This document shows positions 10,559-20,917 of a DNA stretch of 64,000 nt, in pieces (within the stretch, counting starts at the first letter, position 1; each line of letters begins with the position of its first letter). The notes beneath the pieces were generated by a model. That model made no database searches. It had not been told where the DNA came from and was given only the letters and a program-made list of their open reading frames with translations. Source of the stretch: Yersinia similis (GTDB lineage: Bacteria > Pseudomonadota > Gammaproteobacteria > Enterobacterales > Enterobacteriaceae); contig NZ_CGBP01000004.1 of NCBI RefSeq assembly GCF_001053095.1, forward strand, positions 1 to 64,000. The letters run 5' to 3'. The position numbers and the translations under genes were made by a program.

Positions 10559-12076
10559 CTATTTACCCCCCAGCAGATCACGCGCACCCCAATGTGGGAA
10601 ATGACGACGAACCAAGGCATTTAATTCCAGCTCAAAGGCACTGAAATCATGATTTTCCTGATAAACCGACGCCAGCGCTTCGCGGACCAACCCGGCACCG
10701 ACAGTGACATTACTCAGCCGATCAATAAAAATCATGCCACCGGTATCACGGTTGCGCTGATAGTTATCCAGTAATAAAGGCTCATCGAATGCCAGTTCAA
10801 CCAGACCAATACCATTCAGCGGTAAATTTTCCACTACCCGTTGGGTTAGTGAATTGATTTCCACCTGATATTGAATATTTTCAACCCGCGCTCGGGTCTT
10901 TTTACCCGCCACTTTGATGTCATAACTTTGCCCGACGACCAGCGGTTGCTCGGCCATCCATACCACATCAACCAACGCGTTCCGAGCCACTTTCAGCGTT
11001 TCGCTGGCATCTACCAGTAAGTCGCCGCGGCTGATATCCACTTCATCAGCCAGAACCAGCGTAATGGCCTCACCAGGATTCGCTTCCGTCAGGTCACCAT
11101 CAAAAGTGACGATGCGCGCAACGGTAGATTCCATACCGGATGGCAAGACTTTCACTTTTTGCCCAACCCGTACCACGCCTGCTGACAAGGTACCGGCATA
11201 GCCACGGAAATCCAGATTGGGCCGGTTGACGTATTGCACTGGGAAGCGCAAAGGTTGCTGGCGACTGACATTAACGACATCAACACTTTCTAATACTTCA
11301 AGCAGCGTGGGGCCAGAATACCAATCCATTTTCTCGCTGGGCGATGCCACGTTGTCGCCATCCAGAGCCGAGAGCGGGACAAATTTAATGTCCAGATCAG
11401 TTGGCAATTGTTCCGCGAAGCTGAGGTAATCGTCTTTAAATTGTGTGAAGACACTCTCTTGGAAACCCACCAGATCCATCTTGTTCACCGCGACCACGAG
11501 ATGACGGATCCCCAACAAGGTGGCGATAAAGCTATGGCGACGGGTTTGATCCAACACTCCTTTGCGCGCATCGATCAACAGGATCGCCAGATCACAAGTA
11601 GACGCACCGGTGGCCATATTGCGAGTGTATTGCTCATGTCCTGGGGTGTCGGCAATGATAAATTTGCGCTTTTCCGTCGAAAAATAACGATAAGCCACAT
11701 CAATGGTAATGCCCTGTTCGCGTTCGGCCTGTAAGCCATCCACCAGTAAGGCCAGATCCAGTTTTTCACCCTGTGTACCGATACGCTTGCTGTCAGTGTG
11801 CAATGTTGAGAGCTGATCTTCGTAGATTTGGCGGGTATCATGCAGCAAGCGACCAATTAGGGTACTTTTGCCATCATCCACGCTGCCACAGGTCAGAAAA
11901 CGCAGCATGGTTTTATGCTGCTGAGCATGTAAGTAGGCTTCAACTCCGCCTTCATCAGCAATTTGCTGGGCAATAGAGTTGCCCTTTAAAATCATTGAGT
12001 TACTTTCTAATGTTGACTGTTTTTTAGCAATAGGTTCACTTTGTAATATCTGCTTGTTTTGCAATATCGTGCTCAT
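10559..12076 (-). CDS. cysN: Sulfate adenylyltransferase GTPase subunit CysN
   Basis: CysN is the regulatory GTPase that couples GTP hydrolysis to APS synthesis by CysD. The 505 residues are about 30 longer than E. coli CysN: the first 30 or so ([20 protein letters not shown]...) are extra, before the aligned [13 protein letters not shown]. GTPase motifs are present: [11 protein letters not shown] (G1), DTPGHEQY (G3), NKMD (G4), and a beta-barrel EF-Tu-like C-terminal half. The start is supported by GAGGAG 6 bases upstream; an internal Met28 would give a protein nearer E. coli length. It follows cysD by 10 bases. Confidence 0.97.
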   Translation of the reverse strand: MSTILQNKQILQSEPIAKKQSTLESNSMILKGNSIAQQIADEGGVEAYLHAQQHKTMLRFLTCGSVDDGKSTLIGRLLHDTRQIYEDQLSTLHTDSKRIGTQGEKLDLALLVDGLQAEREQGITIDVAYRYFSTEKRKFIIADTPGHEQYTRNMATGASTCDLAILLIDARKGVLDQTRRHSFIATLLGIRHLVVAVNKMDLVGFQESVFTQFKDDYLSFAEQLPTDLDIKFVPLSALDGDNVASPSEKMDWYSGPTLLEVLESVDVVNVSRQQPLRFPVQYVNRPNLDFRGYAGTLSAGVVRVGQKVKVLPSGMESTVARIVTFDGDLTEANPGEAITLVLADEVDISRGDLLVDASETLKVARNALVDVVWMAEQPLVVGQSYDIKVAGKKTRARVENIQYQVEINSLTQRVVENLPLNGIGLVELAFDEPLLLDNYQRNRDTGGMIFIDRLSNVTVGAGLVREALASVYQENHDFSAFELELNALVRRHFPHWGARDLLGGK

Positions 12077-12086
12077 CGGGCGCTCC

Positions 12087-12995
12087 TCAGAAATATCCCT
12101 GACGCTTTTTAAGCTCCATGGAGCCGGATTGATCGCGGTCGATCATTCGACCCTGGCGTTCACTGGTGGTGGAGATCAACATCTCTTCGATAATCGCCGG
12201 TAAGGTTTCAGCCTCAGACTCGACAGCCCCCGTCAGTGGCCAGCAACCTAAAGTCCGGAAACGCACCTTCTTCTGAACGATGACTTCACCTGGCTGTAAA
12301 TCGATACGATCGTCATCAACCATTAACAACATGCCATCGCGTTCAACCACTGGGCGTGGCTTCGCCAGATACAACGGAACAATCTCAATTTTCTCGAGGA
12401 AAATATATTGCCAGATATCCAATTCGGTCCAGTTGGATAGTGGGAATACGCGGATGCTTTCGCCTTTGTTAATCTGGCCGTTGTAGTTGTGCCACAACTC
12501 AGGACGTTGATTTTTAGGATCCCAACGGTGAAAACGGTCACGGAAAGAATAAATACGCTCTTTGGCGCGGGATTTTTCTTCATCACGCCGTGCGCCACCG
12601 AAAGCGGCATCAAAACCGTATTTGTTCAACGCTTGCTTCAAACCTTCAGTTTTCATGATATCGGTATGTTTGGCACTACCGTGGACAAAAGGGTTTATCC
12701 CCATCGCCACCCCTTCCGGATTGCGATGAACCAACAGTTCACAGCCAAATTCTTTAACCGTGTGGTCGCGAAACTCATACATCTCACGGAATTTCCACCC
12801 CGTATCCACATGCAGTAGTGGAAACGGCAAATTACCGGGGAAGAATGCTTTGCGTGCCAAATGCAGCATCACAGAAGAGTCCTTGCCGATAGAATAAAGC
12901 ATCACCGGGTTACCGAATTCAGCGGCCACTTCACGGATGATATGGATACTCTCCGCCTCCAATTGCCGTAAATGAGTGAGTCGTTTTTCGTCCAT
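12087..12995 (-). CDS. cysD: Sulfate adenylyltransferase catalytic subunit CysD
   Basis: CysD transfers AMP from ATP to sulfate, forming APS, the entry step of assimilatory sulfate reduction; it works as a heterodimer with CysN. The 302 residues equal the E. coli length. The PP-loop ATP-binding motif [14 protein letters not shown] is near 35-48, and the conserved [16 protein letters not shown] near 132-147 and C-terminal [18 protein letters not shown] follow. It starts 10 bases after the cysG stop, so cysG-cysD-cysN-cysC likely form one operon. Regulation by CysB is expected from the family, not seen directly. Confidence 0.98.
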   Translation of the reverse strand: MDEKRLTHLRQLEAESIHIIREVAAEFGNPVMLYSIGKDSSVMLHLARKAFFPGNLPFPLLHVDTGWKFREMYEFRDHTVKEFGCELLVHRNPEGVAMGINPFVHGSAKHTDIMKTEGLKQALNKYGFDAAFGGARRDEEKSRAKERIYSFRDRFHRWDPKNQRPELWHNYNGQINKGESIRVFPLSNWTELDIWQYIFLEKIEIVPLYLAKPRPVVERDGMLLMVDDDRIDLQPGEVIVQKKVRFRTLGCWPLTGAVESEAETLPAIIEEMLISTTSERQGRMIDRDQSGSMELKKRQGYF

Positions 12996-13005
12996 AACAG
13001 ATCCT

Positions 13006-14424
13006 TTATGCCAAATTCACAACTGATGGGCTGATCGCCGATTCAGTCTGCGGTTGTTGCCCAAACCAGGCAATTTGGTGATGTAAATTCACCACTTCAC
13101 CAATCACCAGTAATGCCGGTGTCGGTGCCTGCTGTGCGAGTGATTCGAGTTGTGCCAACGTACCGATCAGGACCTGCTGGTCCACACGGGTTCCACGGCC
13201 AATTACTGCCACCGGCGTGCTACTGGCCCGGCCATGGGCGATCAACTGTTGGCTGATTGCCGCCGCTTTCACCGTTCCCATGTAGATAGCCAGTGTCTGA
13301 CGACCACGGGCCAGCGCCTGCCAATCCAGATCATCGCTATCAGGACGGCAATGCCCGGTAATAAATGTCACGCTTTGCGCATGATCGCGGTGTGTCAGGG
13401 GAATACCGGCATAGGCTGTCGCCCCCGCAGCAGCCGTCACCCCCGGTACCACCTGAAACGGGATCCCCGCTTGCGCCACAACTTGTAACTCTTCACCACC
13501 CCGACCAAAAATAAAGGGGTCGCCACCTTTTAGCCGTACTACCCGTTTTCCTTGCTGTGCCAGAGTGACCAACAACTGATTGATTGCCTCTTGGGTAACC
13601 GAATGCGCCCCCGCCCGTTTCCCCACACAGATGCGTTCAGCATCGCGACGCACCAAATCCAAGACTTCCGGACTGACTAAATGGTCATACAGCACAACAT
13701 CTGCCTGCTGCATCACTTGCAAACCACGTAACGTTAATAACCCCGCATCACCGGGACCTGCACCGACTAAAGCCACCTCGCCGAGTGCACTGTGTTGGCC
13801 CTCTAGCGACAGTTGTAATTCATTTTCAGCCTCGGTTAACTGACCACGGCTGATAAGGCTGGCAAAGCGCCCGCTGAATGCATTTTCCCAAAAGCGGCGG
13901 CGCTCCCCCATAGAGGTAATATGCTGCTTAACCCGTCCACGCCAGCGCCCAGCCATAGCGGCCATATCACTGAGACGAGTAGGCAGTAAGGCTTCCAACT
14001 TCTCACGCAGTATCCGTGCCAGCACCGGTGCCTGGCCGGAAGAGGAGATCGCGACCACCAGCGGTGAACGATCCACAATCGAAGGAAAAATAAACGAGCA
14101 AAGGGGTTGATCATCCACCACATTCGCCAAAATACACCGTTGATCTGCCGCTGCGAAAACAGCAGCATTCAGTACGGTATCGTTAGTTGCGGCAATCACC
14201 AGAAACACGTTGTCCAACTGTTCAGGCAGAAAATCCTGTGCCAGCCAATGGATACGGCCATCCTGATACTGCTGTTCGAGTTCAGATGAGAGGGTTTGCG
14301 CCACTACCCACACCTGTGCACCTGCGCGGTGCAGTAATTCAATTTTTCGCCCAGCAACTTCGCCACCGCCAACGATCAATACCGGGCGTTGTTTCAAGTC
14401 GGCAAATAGAGGTAGATAGTCCAC
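13006..14424 (-). CDS. cysG: Siroheme synthase CysG
   Basis: CysG makes siroheme, the cofactor of CysI, from uroporphyrinogen III. It is a fusion: an N-terminal precorrin-2 dehydrogenase/ferrochelatase half (Rossmann motif [13 protein letters not shown] near 15-27; about residues 1-205) and a C-terminal uroporphyrinogen III methyltransferase half ([15 protein letters not shown] near 220, [15 protein letters not shown] near 298, [11 protein letters not shown]). The 472 residues fit the family (E. coli 457). In E. coli cysG lies with nir genes; here it heads the cysDNC operon, matching cofactor supply to sulfite reduction. Confidence 0.97.
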   Translation of the reverse strand: MDYLPLFADLKQRPVLIVGGGEVAGRKIELLHRAGAQVWVVAQTLSSELEQQYQDGRIHWLAQDFLPEQLDNVFLVIAATNDTVLNAAVFAAADQRCILANVVDDQPLCSFIFPSIVDRSPLVVAISSSGQAPVLARILREKLEALLPTRLSDMAAMAGRWRGRVKQHITSMGERRRFWENAFSGRFASLISRGQLTEAENELQLSLEGQHSALGEVALVGAGPGDAGLLTLRGLQVMQQADVVLYDHLVSPEVLDLVRRDAERICVGKRAGAHSVTQEAINQLLVTLAQQGKRVVRLKGGDPFIFGRGGEELQVVAQAGIPFQVVPGVTAAAGATAYAGIPLTHRDHAQSVTFITGHCRPDSDDLDWQALARGRQTLAIYMGTVKAAAISQQLIAHGRASSTPVAVIGRGTRVDQQVLIGTLAQLESLAQQAPTPALLVIGEVVNLHHQIAWFGQQPQTESAISPSVVNLA

Positions 14425-14913
14425 AACAGCCTTCGATTACATGATAAAGCGTAGGGTGACTATAGGGGGGGGCCATGACCTTATGAAATGACGAAAAGTA
14501 ATTACAAGTTCCATAATGATATATAGCCTTAATAGTAGGGCTCACAGCTAAGTTAGCTGACTATCACAATGCGTTATTTTCTTATGGGCTGACAGAGATG
14601 TCGGTATTTTAGACAGCATTCCTAAAGTCTTTGGCGTGAGTTTTAAAGCCATTGGCGTGAGTACAGTTAACACCGCAAAGTGATGAAGATTTTAATAATG
14701 TAAACTATTTGGCTACGTACTGACCCAGCCGCATCAGTAAACAGACCTGCGATAGCGCAAGGATCCTGTTACCACGACGACAAACATTCGCAGTGCCTAA
14801 AAAATAATTTCCGATTGCGAGATATTGCGCAAAATGGATAAAAAACCAATAAATTCAAGGCATGGGAGATCATTATGATCGCCCTTTTTCGTGTTTTTCA
14901 CGTATAACAATTG
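14425..14913. other. Gap upstream of cysG and hicA
   Basis: This 489-base stretch lies between divergent cysG (minus) and hicA (plus) and should contain the cysG promoter. I see no open frame worth calling. Two near-identical 20-base segments (aaag..ttggcgtgag, about 14626-14662) resemble the left end of the ERIC-like elements. The rest is AT-rich with no structure I can support. Confidence 0.5.
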
Positions 14914-14930
14914 GTGGGTATTACACCCAC
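14914..14930. promoter_or_regulatory. Candidate HicB operator 1
   Basis: A perfect 6-bp inverted repeat, gtgggt-attac-acccac, 64 bases before the hicA start. Its half-site resembles that of the second palindrome at 14948-14976, the pattern expected for paired binding sites of a ribbon-helix-helix antitoxin. HicB binding is inferred. Confidence 0.55.
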
Positions 14931-14936
14931 AACTAA

Positions 14937-14964
14937 TTGACTCAATACTACTTGTAGGTATGAT
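14937..14964 (+). promoter_or_regulatory. Sigma-70 promoter of hicA
   Basis: TTGACT (14937-14942) and TATGAT (14959-14964) are separated by 16 bases, close to the sigma-70 consensus. The -10 box sits in the centre of the second palindrome, so a repressor bound there would block polymerase. Transcription would begin about 22 bases before the hicA ATG. Confidence 0.65.
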
Positions 14965-14976
14965 ACCCACAAGTAG
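14948..14976. promoter_or_regulatory. Candidate HicB operator 2
   Basis: An inverted repeat with 13-base arms (14948-14960 and 14964-14976), one mismatch and a 3-base spacer. It covers the -10 box of the hicA promoter, which fits autorepression by HicB. The inner part resembles operator 1. Confidence 0.6.
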
Positions 14977-14993
14977 CTCACCAGGGGGTTCAC

Positions 14994-15194
14994 ATGGAGA
15001 GTGGCGAATTAATAAAACGCTTAGAGGATGCAGGCTGGCAAATCAGAGGAGGCAGAAAAACGAATAGTGGTAGCCATGTTACGCTGTGCAAACCCGGTGT
15101 ACGCAAAATCATTACGCTACCTTACCCACGTAAGGATATATCCAAAGGTTTACTGAGACAGGCTCAGAAAATTGCCGGAATTAAATTGATTTAA
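14994..15194 (+). CDS. hicA: HicA toxin (mRNA interferase)
   Basis: HicA toxins have a dsRNA-binding-like fold and cleave mRNA and tmRNA, stopping translation until HicB binds them. The 66 residues match the family: MESGELIKRLEDAGW at the start, the catalytic His28 in the SGSHVTL motif, and a basic C terminus (KGLLRQAQKIAG). The toxin gene precedes the antitoxin gene, the normal hicAB order, but here a 133-bp ERIC element separates them. A Y. pestis system called HicA3-HicB3 has been studied; this looks like the same or an orthologous locus, from memory. The ribosome site (aggggg) is only moderate. Confidence 0.93.
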   Translation: MESGELIKRLEDAGWQIRGGRKTNSGSHVTLCKPGVRKIITLPYPRKDISKGLLRQAQKIAGIKLI

Positions 15195-15204
15195 ACAACG
15201 CTGC

Positions 15205-15337
15205 ATACCCTAAATAATTCGAGTTGCAGGAAGGCGGCAAACCGAGCGAATCCCAAGAGCTTATTTATTCGACAAGTCAGTGACTGGGATGAACGAAGGC
15301 AGCCAACGCACATGCAACTTGAAGTATGACGGATATA
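15205..15337. repeat. ERIC element between hicA and hicB
   Basis: About 133 bp closely matching the enterobacterial repetitive intergenic consensus: it begins ataccctaaataattcgag, contains the central gagcttatttat and gtcagtgactgggatga segments, and ends cttgaagtatgacggatata. The ends are inverted copies, so RNA from it can fold into a long hairpin. It starts 11 bases after the hicA stop and ends 20 bases before the hicB start, occupying nearly the whole spacer. Confidence 0.92.
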
Positions 15338-15357
15338 GACAGCTTAGGGAGCTAACC

Positions 15358-15765
15358 ATGATCTACCCTATTTTTATCTTCAAAACCGTTGAAGGATTCG
15401 ACGGTTATTTCCCCGACATTGACGGCTGTTTTTTCGCAGGGAATACCTTTGCCGATATCAGCAAGAATGCGGAAGAAGCTTTTGCCGTCCATATTGAAGC
15501 GCTAATGAATGAAGGTTTCCCATTGCCTAGTCCCCCCAAAGATCCGCACCGCTATATTGGCGATCCGCGTTTAAAAGAAGAGGGTGGCATTCTGGGCTTT
15601 GTTGAGATTGACCCGGCTAAATATGAAAGTAAGGCCGTCAAATTTAATCTAACTATGTCACAAAACTTACTTACTGCGATTGATAAGTTCATTGCCACCA
15701 ACCGTGGCTACAAAAATCGTAGCCAGTTTCTGGCCGAGCTAGCCCGTGAGAAAATCATCAGCTAA
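15358..15765 (+). CDS. hicB: HicB antitoxin
   Basis: HicB blocks HicA and represses the operon. The 135 residues have an N-terminal degraded RNase H-like HicB domain (MIYPIFIFKTVEGFDGYFPD.., about 1-75) that would bind the toxin and a C-terminal DNA-binding domain of ribbon-helix-helix type (KFNLTMSQNLLTAIDKFI.. near 98-135). The start at 15358 is chosen because it gives the family N terminus; an upstream in-frame ATG at 15280 would lie inside the ERIC element. A GGGAG-like site precedes it. Its expression may depend on a promoter within or after the ERIC element as well as on readthrough from hicA. Confidence 0.93.
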   Translation: MIYPIFIFKTVEGFDGYFPDIDGCFFAGNTFADISKNAEEAFAVHIEALMNEGFPLPSPPKDPHRYIGDPRLKEEGGILGFVEIDPAKYESKAVKFNLTMSQNLLTAIDKFIATNRGYKNRSQFLAELAREKIIS

Positions 15766-15771
15766 TCGCGG

Positions 15772-15800
15772 TAAAAAAAGAGGGGCGCTCTTAGCGCCCT
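15772..15800 (-). terminator. Terminator of cysJIH (and hicB)
   Basis: A 7-bp GC-rich stem (15783-15789 with 15793-15799) with a 3-base loop. On the minus strand it is followed by seven T, a standard intrinsic terminator for cysH. It lies just after the convergent hicB stop, so it may stop both. Confidence 0.75.
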
Positions 15801-15824
15801 CCTAATCAGCCATAGACATTACAC

Positions 15825-16559
15825 TTAACCTTCATGCAAACCACACTCGCGTTTCAAGCCAAAGAAACGGGTCTCTTCCTCACTCATGCCCGGTTCCCAT
15901 TTACGGGTTGTATGGATATCACCGACAGATAAATAACCTTGCTCCCATAGAGGATGATAACTCAGGCCATGTTGTGTTAGGTATTGATAAACTTGGCGAT
16001 TATCCCAATCAATAATGGGCAACAGCTTAAATATGCCACGCTGAAGCGCCAACACTGGCAATTGTGAACGGCTACCAGATTGTTCACGGCGCAAACCCGC
16101 AAACCAGGTTTGTGCACCTAAAGTCTCCAACGCCCGATTCATTGGTTCAACTTTATTGAGGTTGTTATAACGCTCAATACCCTCCACCCCCTGCTCCCAT
16201 AATTTGCCATAACGGGCTTCCTGCCAGGCAGGGCTGTGTGCGGCACGAAACACCTGCAAATTAAGTTGAAGCTTCTCGGTTAGGTCATCAATAAAACGAT
16301 ATGTTTCTGGGAACAGGTAACCGGTATCAGTCAGGATCACCGGAATATCAGGACGCTGACGGGTCACCAGATGCAAACAAACCGCAGCCTGAATCCCAAA
16401 ACTGGAGGAAAGGACAAATTCGCCGGGCAAATTATCCAATGCCCAACTGACACGCTCCTGCGCGGTCAAATGCTCAAGTTGACCATTCACCAGCGCCAGC
16501 GCCGCCGCTTGCTCAGCTTTCGGCAACGCATTCAGTTCGCTCAGATTAAATTGACTCAC
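15825..16559 (-). CDS. cysH: PAPS reductase CysH
   Basis: CysH reduces PAPS to sulfite with thioredoxin. The 244 residues (same as E. coli) show the PP-loop-like [15 protein letters not shown] near 52-66, the [15 protein letters not shown] segment near 77-91, the [10 protein letters not shown] motif near 155-164, and the C-terminal ECGLHEG with the single catalytic cysteine. The extra Cys pairs of [4Fe-4S] APS reductases are absent, so PAPS is the substrate, consistent with CysC being present. The start overlaps the cysI stop (ATGA). Confidence 0.98.
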   Translation of the reverse strand: MSQFNLSELNALPKAEQAAALALVNGQLEHLTAQERVSWALDNLPGEFVLSSSFGIQAAVCLHLVTRQRPDIPVILTDTGYLFPETYRFIDDLTEKLQLNLQVFRAAHSPAWQEARYGKLWEQGVEGIERYNNLNKVEPMNRALETLGAQTWFAGLRREQSGSRSQLPVLALQRGIFKLLPIIDWDNRQVYQYLTQHGLSYHPLWEQGYLSVGDIHTTRKWEPGMSEEETRFFGLKRECGLHEG

Positions 16560-18286
16560 ATCACCTCCTGTACGTCGTAAAAGTCACGGGCAGAGTCAAT
16601 CACCGGTGCAATTACCCCTGCACGAATAACAAAATCGCCAAAACCTTCATTAACATGACGCTCTTTCGCCCAGCGTCCAACCAGTTGATCAGTGATAATC
16701 AGAATTTCATCTGCGGTAATATTCTCACGGTACATCCGTGGAATACGGGTACCTTCACGGTTACCGCCCAAATGCAGGTTATAGCGGCCAACGGCTTTGC
16801 CCACCAACCCCACCTCGGCCAGTAATGCGCGGCCACAACCGTTCGGGCAACCGGTCACCCGCAAAACAATATGTTCATCCGCCAGACCATGTTGCTGCAA
16901 AATACCCTCAACGCGGGTGACAAACTCTGGCAGGAAGCGTTCCGCCTCCGCCATAGCCAGCGGACAGGTTGGGAAAGAGACGCACGCCATCGAGTTTTCA
17001 CGCTGTGAAGTGACATTGTCATCCATCAGGCCATGTTCACGGGCCAGTGCCTCAATCCGGGCTTTATCTTTTTCCGGGACGCCTGCCACAATCAGGTTCT
17101 GGTTAGCCGTCAAACGGAAATCGCCCTGATGAATTTTAGCAATCTCAGCAACTCCGGTTTTCAGACTACGACCGGGGTAATCCAGCAGACGACCATTTTC
17201 AATAAATAATGTCAGATGCCACTTTTTATCAACGCCTTTCACCCAGCCGATGCGATCACCGCGCCCGGTAAATTGATACGGTTTGATCGCACTAAAGCTA
17301 ACGCCAGCCCGTTTTTCAACTTCTGCTTTGAAGGTCTCTACCCCCACCCGCTCCAATGTATATTTGGTCTTGGCATTTTTACGATCTGTACGATTGCCCC
17401 AATCACGCTGGGTCGTCACGACCGCTTCAGCAATCGCCAAAGTGTGTTTCAGCGGGATGTAACCAAATTCACTGGCTTTGCGCGGATAGGTATTTTTATC
17501 ACCATGAGCAATAGATAACCCACCGCCCACCAGCACGTTAAATCCAATCAGCTTGCCTTTATCTGCCACAGCAACAAAGTTCAAATCGTTGGCATGCAAA
17601 TCAACGTCATTTTGCGGTGGAATAACAACTGTCGTTTTAAATTTACGAGGTAAATACGTTGCGCCGAGGATCGGCTCTTCATCCGTAGTCGCGACTTTTT
17701 CCGCATCCAGCCAAATTTCGGCATATGCGCGGGTACGTGGTAATAAATGTTCCGAGATCTTCTTCGCCCATTCGTAGGCTTCCTGATGCAACGCTGATTC
17801 CACCGGATTTGAGGTACAGAGCACATTACGGTTCACATCGTTCGCCGTCGCCAGTGCATCTAATCCCAACTCATTCAGCAATTGATGTGCGGGTTTCACA
17901 TTGCCTTTCAAAATGCCATGGAACTGAAATGTCTGACGGTTAGTGATGCGAATACTGCCATATAGGGTGTTATCAGCGGCAAACTTGTCAATGCCTAACC
18001 ACTGTTGCGGGGTAATAATCCCACCCGGCAAGCGGCAACGCAGCATCATGGCATGGCGCGGCTCTAGCTTCTGCTCAGCACGTTCAGCGCGGATATCACG
18101 GTCATCCTGCTGGTACATGCCGTGAAAACGGATCAACAGGAAATTATCGCCACTGAAACCGCCAGTCAGTCCATTGTTCAAATCTTCCGCAATAGTCCCA
18201 CGCAAGAAATTGCTTTCCGACTTCATGCGCTCGCCATCAGAAAGTTTTCCACTGACGACGAGTGGCCCTGGGTGTTTTTCATTCAT
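16556..18286 (-). CDS. cysI: Sulfite reductase hemoprotein subunit CysI
   Basis: CysI is the beta subunit that carries out the six-electron reduction of sulfite to sulfide. The 576 residues (E. coli 570) have the two sulfite/nitrite reductase ferredoxin-like repeats and the siroheme-[4Fe-4S] cysteines in [15 protein letters not shown] near 440 and [15 protein letters not shown] near 485. The start overlaps the cysJ stop by one base (TAATG) and the end overlaps the cysH start, a tight cysJIH operon. Siroheme comes from CysG encoded 2.2 kb away. Confidence 0.98.
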   Translation of the reverse strand: MNEKHPGPLVVSGKLSDGERMKSESNFLRGTIAEDLNNGLTGGFSGDNFLLIRFHGMYQQDDRDIRAERAEQKLEPRHAMMLRCRLPGGIITPQQWLGIDKFAADNTLYGSIRITNRQTFQFHGILKGNVKPAHQLLNELGLDALATANDVNRNVLCTSNPVESALHQEAYEWAKKISEHLLPRTRAYAEIWLDAEKVATTDEEPILGATYLPRKFKTTVVIPPQNDVDLHANDLNFVAVADKGKLIGFNVLVGGGLSIAHGDKNTYPRKASEFGYIPLKHTLAIAEAVVTTQRDWGNRTDRKNAKTKYTLERVGVETFKAEVEKRAGVSFSAIKPYQFTGRGDRIGWVKGVDKKWHLTLFIENGRLLDYPGRSLKTGVAEIAKIHQGDFRLTANQNLIVAGVPEKDKARIEALAREHGLMDDNVTSQRENSMACVSFPTCPLAMAEAERFLPEFVTRVEGILQQHGLADEHIVLRVTGCPNGCGRALLAEVGLVGKAVGRYNLHLGGNREGTRIPRMYRENITADEILIITDQLVGRWAKERHVNEGFGDFVIRAGVIAPVIDSARDFYDVQEVM

Positions 18287-20154
18287 CAGTACACATCTCG
18301 CTGATAGCGACGCGCTTGGCGCAACTCACTTAAATATTCATCAGCCTGCTCGGCATCCATTGCACCGTGCAGAGCCACCACGTCCAGTAAAACCTGCTCA
18401 ACGTCTTTCGCCATGCGGTTAGCATCGCCACAGACGTAAATGTGGGCACCTTGTTGTATCCAGTTCCACAGTTCCGCGCCCTGTTCACGCAATTTGTCTT
18501 GTACGTATATTTTATGCGCTTGATCACGGGACCAGGCCAGATCAATGCGCGTCAACAAGCCTTCTTTGACATAGCGTTGCCATTCAACCTGATACAGAAA
18601 ATCCTCGGTGAAATGAGGATTACCGAAGAATAACCAGTTCTTGCCACTGGCCCCATCAACTTCACGCTGTTGCATAAAGGCGCGGAACGGCGCGATACCG
18701 GTGCCTGGCCCGATCATGATGACGGGTATTTCCGGGTTAGCAGGCAAACGGAAATTATCATTATGTTCAATAAAGACACGGATATCGCCATCGACTTCCA
18801 GCCGGTCCGCCAGATAGCCGGAAGCACCGCCACTGCGCGGTCGGCCATCAATGTCATAGCGCACCACACCCACGGTGATATGCACCTCATTTTCGGTCTC
18901 AGCTTGCGAAGAGGCGATGGAGTACAACCGTGGAGTTAAGGGGCGCAATAACCCCACCAGTTGATCGGCGTTAAGATCAGACGGTGCCTGCCGCACCATA
19001 TCAACGAATGGCGTATTCTTAGCGTACCGTTGCAAGGCCGGTTTATCTGCCAGCAATGCAATCAAGGTTTCATCGCGTGATAGTGCGGCGTACTTATCGA
19101 CGATCAGCGTCGTATTTTGTGTCAGTTCAAGGTGACTGAACAGCGCCTGTGCCAATGGAATATTTTGTCCGTCAATACTGACCGACTCATCACCTTTGAG
19201 CCACAACAGCGCAAGCAACTCTTCGACCAAAGCAGGATCATTATCAAACCAGACACCTAAAGCATCACCTGGTTGGTAACTCAGCCCTGAGTCACCTAAA
19301 TCGATTTCAATATGACGAACATCTTTTTCTGAATTACGCCCAGTCACTTTTTGCTGTACAGATAACTGTGCGGTTAGCGGCGCGGTTTTACTGTATGGGC
19401 TAACGCTAATAGCACCACCAGACGTTATCGCCGCTGCTGCCGTAGCTTGTGCCGGAGCTGTAGATTGTACTGAAGATGCAGATTGTACTGGAGATGCAGA
19501 TTGTACTGGAGATGCAGATTGTACTGGAACCTTGGCCTGCAACGCGGCAACCACTTGCTGACGCCACTGTTGTGCTTGTGCCTGATATTCAACATCGGCA
19601 TCGACACGATCCAGTAGCCGTTGAGCGCCAAGTTCTGCCAGCTTGCTATCAAAATCTTTCCCGGCCTGACAGAAGTGTTCGTAAGAGGTATCACCTAAGC
19701 CAAAGACAGCAAAAGCGGTCTCCGGTAATTTCGGGGCTTTTTTAGAAAACAGGAATTTATGTAGTGCAACGGCTTCTTCCGCAGGTTCCCCCTCTCCTTG
19801 GGTCGACGCGACCACCACCAGTAAACGCTCCTGCGCAATTTGTTTAAACTTATAATCACCGGCATTAACCAGATTGACACGAAGCTGGGTAGCCAGAAGA
19901 TCATCGCGCAGTTGCTCAGCTAAACGCCGGGCGTTACCGGTTTGAGACGCTGAAATCAGGGTGACTGTCACCGGTGGGGGGGCCACTACCGCAGGGGAAG
20001 CAACAGCACTGGGCTGCTGGTTAACCATTCCCCAGAAATAACCCGACAACCATGCCATTTGGGTTGGGGAGAACTCACCCACCGCCGCTTGCAAACGGGC
20101 CAACTGCTCTGGCGATAGCGGAAGTAACGAAGTTGGAGGAGCCTGAGTCGTCAT
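18286..20154 (-). CDS. cysJ: Sulfite reductase flavoprotein subunit CysJ
   Basis: CysJ passes electrons from NADPH through FAD and FMN to CysI. The 622 residues (E. coli 599) contain a flavodoxin domain near 60-210 ([15 protein letters not shown]), an FAD-binding domain near 255-470 (RLYSIASSQ), and an NADPH-binding domain to the C terminus ([15 protein letters not shown]). The extra length comes mostly from a repeat in the linker after the flavodoxin domain: PVQSAS units encoded by 18-bp repeats. The start at 20154 ([13 protein letters not shown]) aligns with the family; an ATG 14 codons upstream does not. First gene of cysJIH. Confidence 0.97.
   Translation of the reverse strand: MTTQAPPTSLLPLSPEQLARLQAAVGEFSPTQMAWLSGYFWGMVNQQPSAVASPAVVAPPPVTVTLISASQTGNARRLAEQLRDDLLATQLRVNLVNAGDYKFKQIAQERLLVVVASTQGEGEPAEEAVALHKFLFSKKAPKLPETAFAVFGLGDTSYEHFCQAGKDFDSKLAELGAQRLLDRVDADVEYQAQAQQWRQQVVAALQAKVPVQSASPVQSASPVQSASSVQSTAPAQATAAAAITSGGAISVSPYSKTAPLTAQLSVQQKVTGRNSEKDVRHIEIDLGDSGLSYQPGDALGVWFDNDPALVEELLALLWLKGDESVSIDGQNIPLAQALFSHLELTQNTTLIVDKYAALSRDETLIALLADKPALQRYAKNTPFVDMVRQAPSDLNADQLVGLLRPLTPRLYSIASSQAETENEVHITVGVVRYDIDGRPRSGGASGYLADRLEVDGDIRVFIEHNDNFRLPANPEIPVIMIGPGTGIAPFRAFMQQREVDGASGKNWLFFGNPHFTEDFLYQVEWQRYVKEGLLTRIDLAWSRDQAHKIYVQDKLREQGAELWNWIQQGAHIYVCGDANRMAKDVEQVLLDVVALHGAMDAEQADEYLSELRQARRYQRDVY
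19463..19528. repeat. 18-bp tandem repeat in cysJ
   Basis: About 3.7 copies of an 18-bp unit (19463, 19481, 19499, 19517 onward), nearly identical, encode repeated PVQSAS in the flexible linker between the FMN and FAD domains. Flanking codons ([12 protein letters not shown]) look like older copies. The whole-unit changes keep frame, so copy number can vary without breaking the enzyme. Confidence 0.92.
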
Positions 20155-20546
20155 TGCAGTACGAATTCCCTTATGCTTTAGCTGTGGTTGGCACAAATAT
20201 TTGTCGATACAAGCAGGACAATTCGTGCCACAAAGTCTTGATAGTTTGTAAGGTTAACCATCCTGAGAATAACAATTAAAGAAGCGATAGAAATAATAAA
20301 TAACCAAAACGACTAAGCAATTTTTCAGGTAATCGATATGAATTAAAGTGTTCAGGTTATTAGCGAAATTTTTTGGGGCTTACAATAGGCGATGACATTG
20401 TTATGTCTGCATAAAAATCAGTAAGCTATGTAAATAAAACCGGAGTACAGTGGGCGAAATAAAGATTCATATGACGCGCGATCATAGCCAGTACCGGTGC
20501 TTTCCGGTACTATGCGGCGGATTTTTGAGTCAATAAGGTCATGATT
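20155..20546. promoter_or_regulatory. cysJ/queD divergent promoter region
   Basis: This 392-base gap separates cysJ (minus) and queD (plus) and must contain both promoters and probably CysB sites, which I cannot place by eye. An 8-bp inverted repeat (20490-20497 with 20504-20511, loop 6) lies in the expected queD leader, 36 bases before its start. No gene is visible. Confidence 0.5.
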
Positions 20547-20906
20547 ATGAGCACCACCCTATTTAAAGATTTTCAGTTTGAGGCGGCACATCGGTTACCG
20601 CATGTTCCTGAAGGTCATAAATGTGGCCGTTTACACGGTCACTCATTTATGGTTCGTTTGGAAGTTACGGGTGAAGTTGATGCTCACTCTGGCTGGGTGA
20701 TGGATTTTGCCGCCCTAAAAGCTGTGTTTCAACCCATTTGGGAACGTCTTGATCATCATTATCTGAACGATATTCCTGGCTTGGAAAACCCAACCAGCGA
20801 AGTTTTAGCCCGTTGGATTTGGCAACAACTTAAACCCGAATTACCAGAACTCAGTGCGGTGATGATCAAAGAGACCTGTTCTGCTGGCTGCGTTTATCGT
20901 GGATAA
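20547..20906 (+). CDS. queD: 6-carboxytetrahydropterin synthase QueD
   Basis: QueD converts 7,8-dihydroneopterin triphosphate to 6-carboxy-tetrahydropterin, the first committed step to 7-deazaguanine and queuosine. The protein has the zinc-binding histidines ([15 protein letters not shown]), the catalytic Cys in [10 protein letters not shown], and the C-terminal [12 protein letters not shown] prefer the ATG at 20547 (119 residues): AAGG lies 8 bases upstream. An ATG two codons earlier (20541) is only 3 bases from that site. Its partner queE lies just downstream in the opposite direction across an array of ERIC-like repeats. Confidence 0.95.
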   Translation: MSTTLFKDFQFEAAHRLPHVPEGHKCGRLHGHSFMVRLEVTGEVDAHSGWVMDFAALKAVFQPIWERLDHHYLNDIPGLENPTSEVLARWIWQQLKPELPELSAVMIKETCSAGCVYRG

Positions 20907-20917
20907 AAAATTTCTGC

